Assembly: GCF_016722765.1 (NCBI RefSeq)
Contig: NZ_JAEQND010000019.1
Span: 18,756 to 82,755, forward strand
DNA from: Ramlibacter alkalitolerans
GTDB taxonomy: Bacteria; Pseudomonadota; Gammaproteobacteria; Burkholderiales; Burkholderiaceae_C
Direction of reading: 5' to 3'
DNA length: 64,000 bases
Positions 62,494-64,000 of the stretch are shown in pieces; within the stretch, counting starts at the first letter, position 1, and each line of letters opens with the position of its first letter. The notes below the pieces were generated by a model. The model had not been told where the DNA came from and ran no database searches. It worked only from the letters and a program-made list of their open reading frames with translations. A program made the translations under genes and the position numbers.

Positions 62494-63755
62494 GCCATCC
62501 CCTGGAATTCCCCGGCTTTGCGCTCGTCGCGCCGGAAGCTGCCCCGGCGCAGCACGTGCAGGCCAGTCCCCCGGCAGCGGCGCCGGCCGCCCCGCTCGCG
62601 CCGGCCGGCGGCCGCCGCTGGTCCGACGCTCCGGGCGGCTTCGCGCCGGCCGACCCGAATGCGCCCTGGTCCATGCAGCAGCAGTGGCCCAACCTGGTGG
62701 CGGCGCTGTCCGAGCAGGCGGTGGAGAGTAGCAACCTGCTGCTGCGCGCGCTCAATTACCTGGTCGGCGCCGGGCGCCTGCGCCGCAGCGAGGCGCGGGT
62801 GCTGAGCGACGCGATGCACCAGCTGCGCGGCACCAGCCTGCGGGCGCAGCAGATCACCCGCCTGGCCGGCGGGCGGATCCGGCAGTCGCGCGAGCGCGTC
62901 GACCTGGCCGAGCTCGTGGCCCACGTGCTGCAGGAGCGCAGCACCGAGATCGAGGCGGCAGGCGCCTGCGTGAGCTCCGAGCTGCAGCCGGTGGACGTGC
63001 TGCTCGACCCGCCGGTGGCGATCGGCCTGGTGAACGCGGTCCTGGACTGGGGCCTGGGCTTCAGCAAGCAGCTGCACTTCATGCTCGGTGCTTCCGCCTT
63101 CCGCGGCCCGGCGCAACTCAGGGTGCGGGTGGACACGCCCGCTGCGGCGCAGAACCCGCACCCCGGTGGCGTCGGCTGGACGGTGCGGCCGCGCGGACGC
63201 CGCGTCAATGATGGCCTGCACTGGATGCTGCTGCGCCAGATCGCCGCCTCTTCCAACCTGGAGGTGTTGCGCACGCGCGAGGATGGCGCGGCGCTGCTCA
63301 CCGTCGATTTCCCGGACACCTTCCTGAGCACCGAGGGCATCGCCTGCCTGGAGCTCACCGATGCGAACGGCGAATCCGCCGCGTCGCTGCACGAGAGCTG
63401 GGTGCTGGTGCTGGCGCAGGACGAGCGCCTGCGCGGCGAGGCGGTCGACGCCCTGCGCAAGATGGGCATCGCCGCGCGCGCCGCGGGCGACACCTTGCAG
63501 GCGCGTGCCGTTCTTGCCGACGCGCGGCCGAGCGTGCTGGTCGCCGCGTGGGATGTGCCGCACGACGACGTGTCGGCCTTCCGGCGCGACGTGCTGGGCG
63601 GGGACCATCGCTGCCCGCTGGTGGAGATCACGCGCGAGGTGCCGTCGTTCCACCTGAGCGGCTTCGACCGCTTCGAAACGCCCAAGGTCGGCCGCGACCA
63701 GCTCACCGCGGAATTGCCGCCGACGGTGTTGTTCGAGTTGGTGAAGAGCGTTTGA
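62490..63755 (+). CDS. histidine-kinase-like protein with degenerate ATPase and pseudo-receiver regions
   Basis: 421 residues from ATG 62490. A Pro/Ala-rich N-terminus (about 15-60) leads to a helical segment with LNYLVGAGRLRRSEARVLSD, HQLRGTSLRAQQITRLAGGR and VDLAELVAHVLQERSTEIEA, the spacing of a dimerisation/ATPase entry. VAIGLVNAVLDWGLGFSKQL aligns with the N-box but lacks the usual Asn pair, and no glycine box is seen. At about 290-410, WVLVLAQDERLRGEAVDALR and LADARPSVLVAAWDVPHDDV look like a receiver with altered acidic residues. Likely a regulatory partner of the receiver it overlaps. Paired with the similar 58722 gene across the c-di-GMP gene. Confidence 0.72.
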   Translation: MSHPLEFPGFALVAPEAAPAQHVQASPPAAAPAAPLAPAGGRRWSDAPGGFAPADPNAPWSMQQQWPNLVAALSEQAVESSNLLLRALNYLVGAGRLRRSEARVLSDAMHQLRGTSLRAQQITRLAGGRIRQSRERVDLAELVAHVLQERSTEIEAAGACVSSELQPVDVLLDPPVAIGLVNAVLDWGLGFSKQLHFMLGASAFRGPAQLRVRVDTPAAAQNPHPGGVGWTVRPRGRRVNDGLHWMLLRQIAASSNLEVLRTREDGAALLTVDFPDTFLSTEGIACLELTDANGESAASLHESWVLVLAQDERLRGEAVDALRKMGIAARAAGDTLQARAVLADARPSVLVAAWDVPHDDVSAFRRDVLGGDHRCPLVEITREVPSFHLSGFDRFETPKVGRDQLTAELPPTVLFELVKSV

Positions 63756-63766
63756 GGTGATGGCAG

Positions 63767-63865
63767 GTTGAGGCGAAGACGGGTTTAGGCGGGGTCCGGT
63801 TGAGGCGAAGCCGCGCGTTGAGGCGAAGCCGCACGGTGAGGCGAAGCCGCGTTGAGGCAAGGCCG
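63767..63865. repeat. degenerate 18-base tandem repeats
   Basis: GTTGAGGCGAAGCCGCGC and close variants recur at 63799, 63817, 63835 (16 bases) and 63851, with an outlying half copy at 63767. A GTCATCCCCGCG repeat end follows at 63866. No gene is seen in this stretch. Confidence 0.8.
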
Positions 63866-63907
63866 TCATCCCCGCGTAGGCGCACTGGTGTCCGGAAACC
63901 GTTCGGC

Positions 63908-64000
63908 TCACCCGAATAGCCCCGGCTGAAGGGCATCGAAGTCGGCTTGGCGGTGTCGACATCGTCGCCACCGGCAGCTTTCTTCCTGGTCGCGCAGGAA
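63908..64000 (-). CDS. possible 3' end of a leftward gene running in from the right edge
   Basis: The frame is open for 30 codons from the window edge to a TGA at 63908-63910, ending QADFDALQPGLFG. Too short to identify, and a chance open frame in GC-rich DNA cannot be excluded. Confidence 0.2.
   Translation of the reverse strand, partial: FLRDQEESCRWRRCRHRQADFDALQPGLFG

Noticed and set aside
63703..63936. Leftward 77-codon frame at the right end
   Set aside because: It is made up largely of the tandem repeat and a palindromic repeat end read in frame (repeated RLRL and FAST-like units), so it is not a credible gene.

Overview
This 64-kb window is dense, very GC-rich bacterial chromosome. 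Gene content points to a betaproteobacterium of the Burkholderiales, probably Comamonadaceae (Ramlibacter/Variovorax-like). The indicators are an FNR/HemN pair, Bug-family and TRAP binding proteins, several CaiB/BaiF CoA-transferases, a homospermidine synthase, and the intergenic repeat type that begins GTCATCCCCGCG. The taxonomic placement is inferred from content, not computed. I saw no rRNA, tRNA, CRISPR array or prophage.

Region 1 (1-14512) is a divergent lipid cluster. The leftward arm, read from 6616 down to 1, encodes a metallophosphoesterase, a HIT protein, LptF-like and LptG-like permeases, a CDP-alcohol phosphatidyltransferase, a large GNAT-like acyltransferase and an NTP-transferase cut by the window edge. 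The rightward arm (6680-14512) encodes a second CDP-alcohol phosphatidyltransferase, a nucleotidyltransferase-fold protein, a DUF3108 protein, a fatty-acid desaturase, a diacylglycerol-kinase-like lipid kinase, an MsbA-like ABC exporter and an LpxL-like acyltransferase. Most neighbours overlap by 4 bases. The set looks like synthesis, head-group addition and export of a non-standard envelope lipid, possibly a sphingolipid. This is the most interesting system in the window.

Region 2 (14542-36018) is mostly organic-acid metabolism: two CoA-transferases, a complete TRAP transporter with an enoyl-CoA hydratase, a Bug-type binding protein, a serine-glyoxylate-type aminotransferase divergent from a GntR/FadR regulator with two identical operator-like sites, and a YdiJ-like FAD/Fe-S 2-hydroxyacid dehydrogenase. 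It also holds a hybrid histidine kinase and the otnK/otnC pair for four-carbon sugar acids. A cold-shock protein and a transglutaminase-like protein lie at its left edge.

Region 3 (36019-43124) contains an isolated exported multicopper oxidase of the CotA type, behind a sigma-54-like promoter and followed by a strong terminator. After it come a repeat island without genes, a LivK-type binding protein, and a response regulator whose kinase partner has been truncated by an IS30-type element.

Region 4 (43125-56712) holds murQ, homospermidine synthase, a TauE/SafE permease, a dihaem cytochrome c, a flavin-binding protein and an odd histidine kinase. It continues with a redox module (TauE/SafE-like protein, hemN, FNR box, fnr), csbD, and a class A penicillin-binding protein with a long repetitive tail.

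Region 5 (56767-64000) is signalling: a NarL-type response regulator with its PAS kinase, then a PAS-GGDEF-EAL protein flanked by two kinase-like proteins with degenerate catalytic motifs and a stand-alone receiver.
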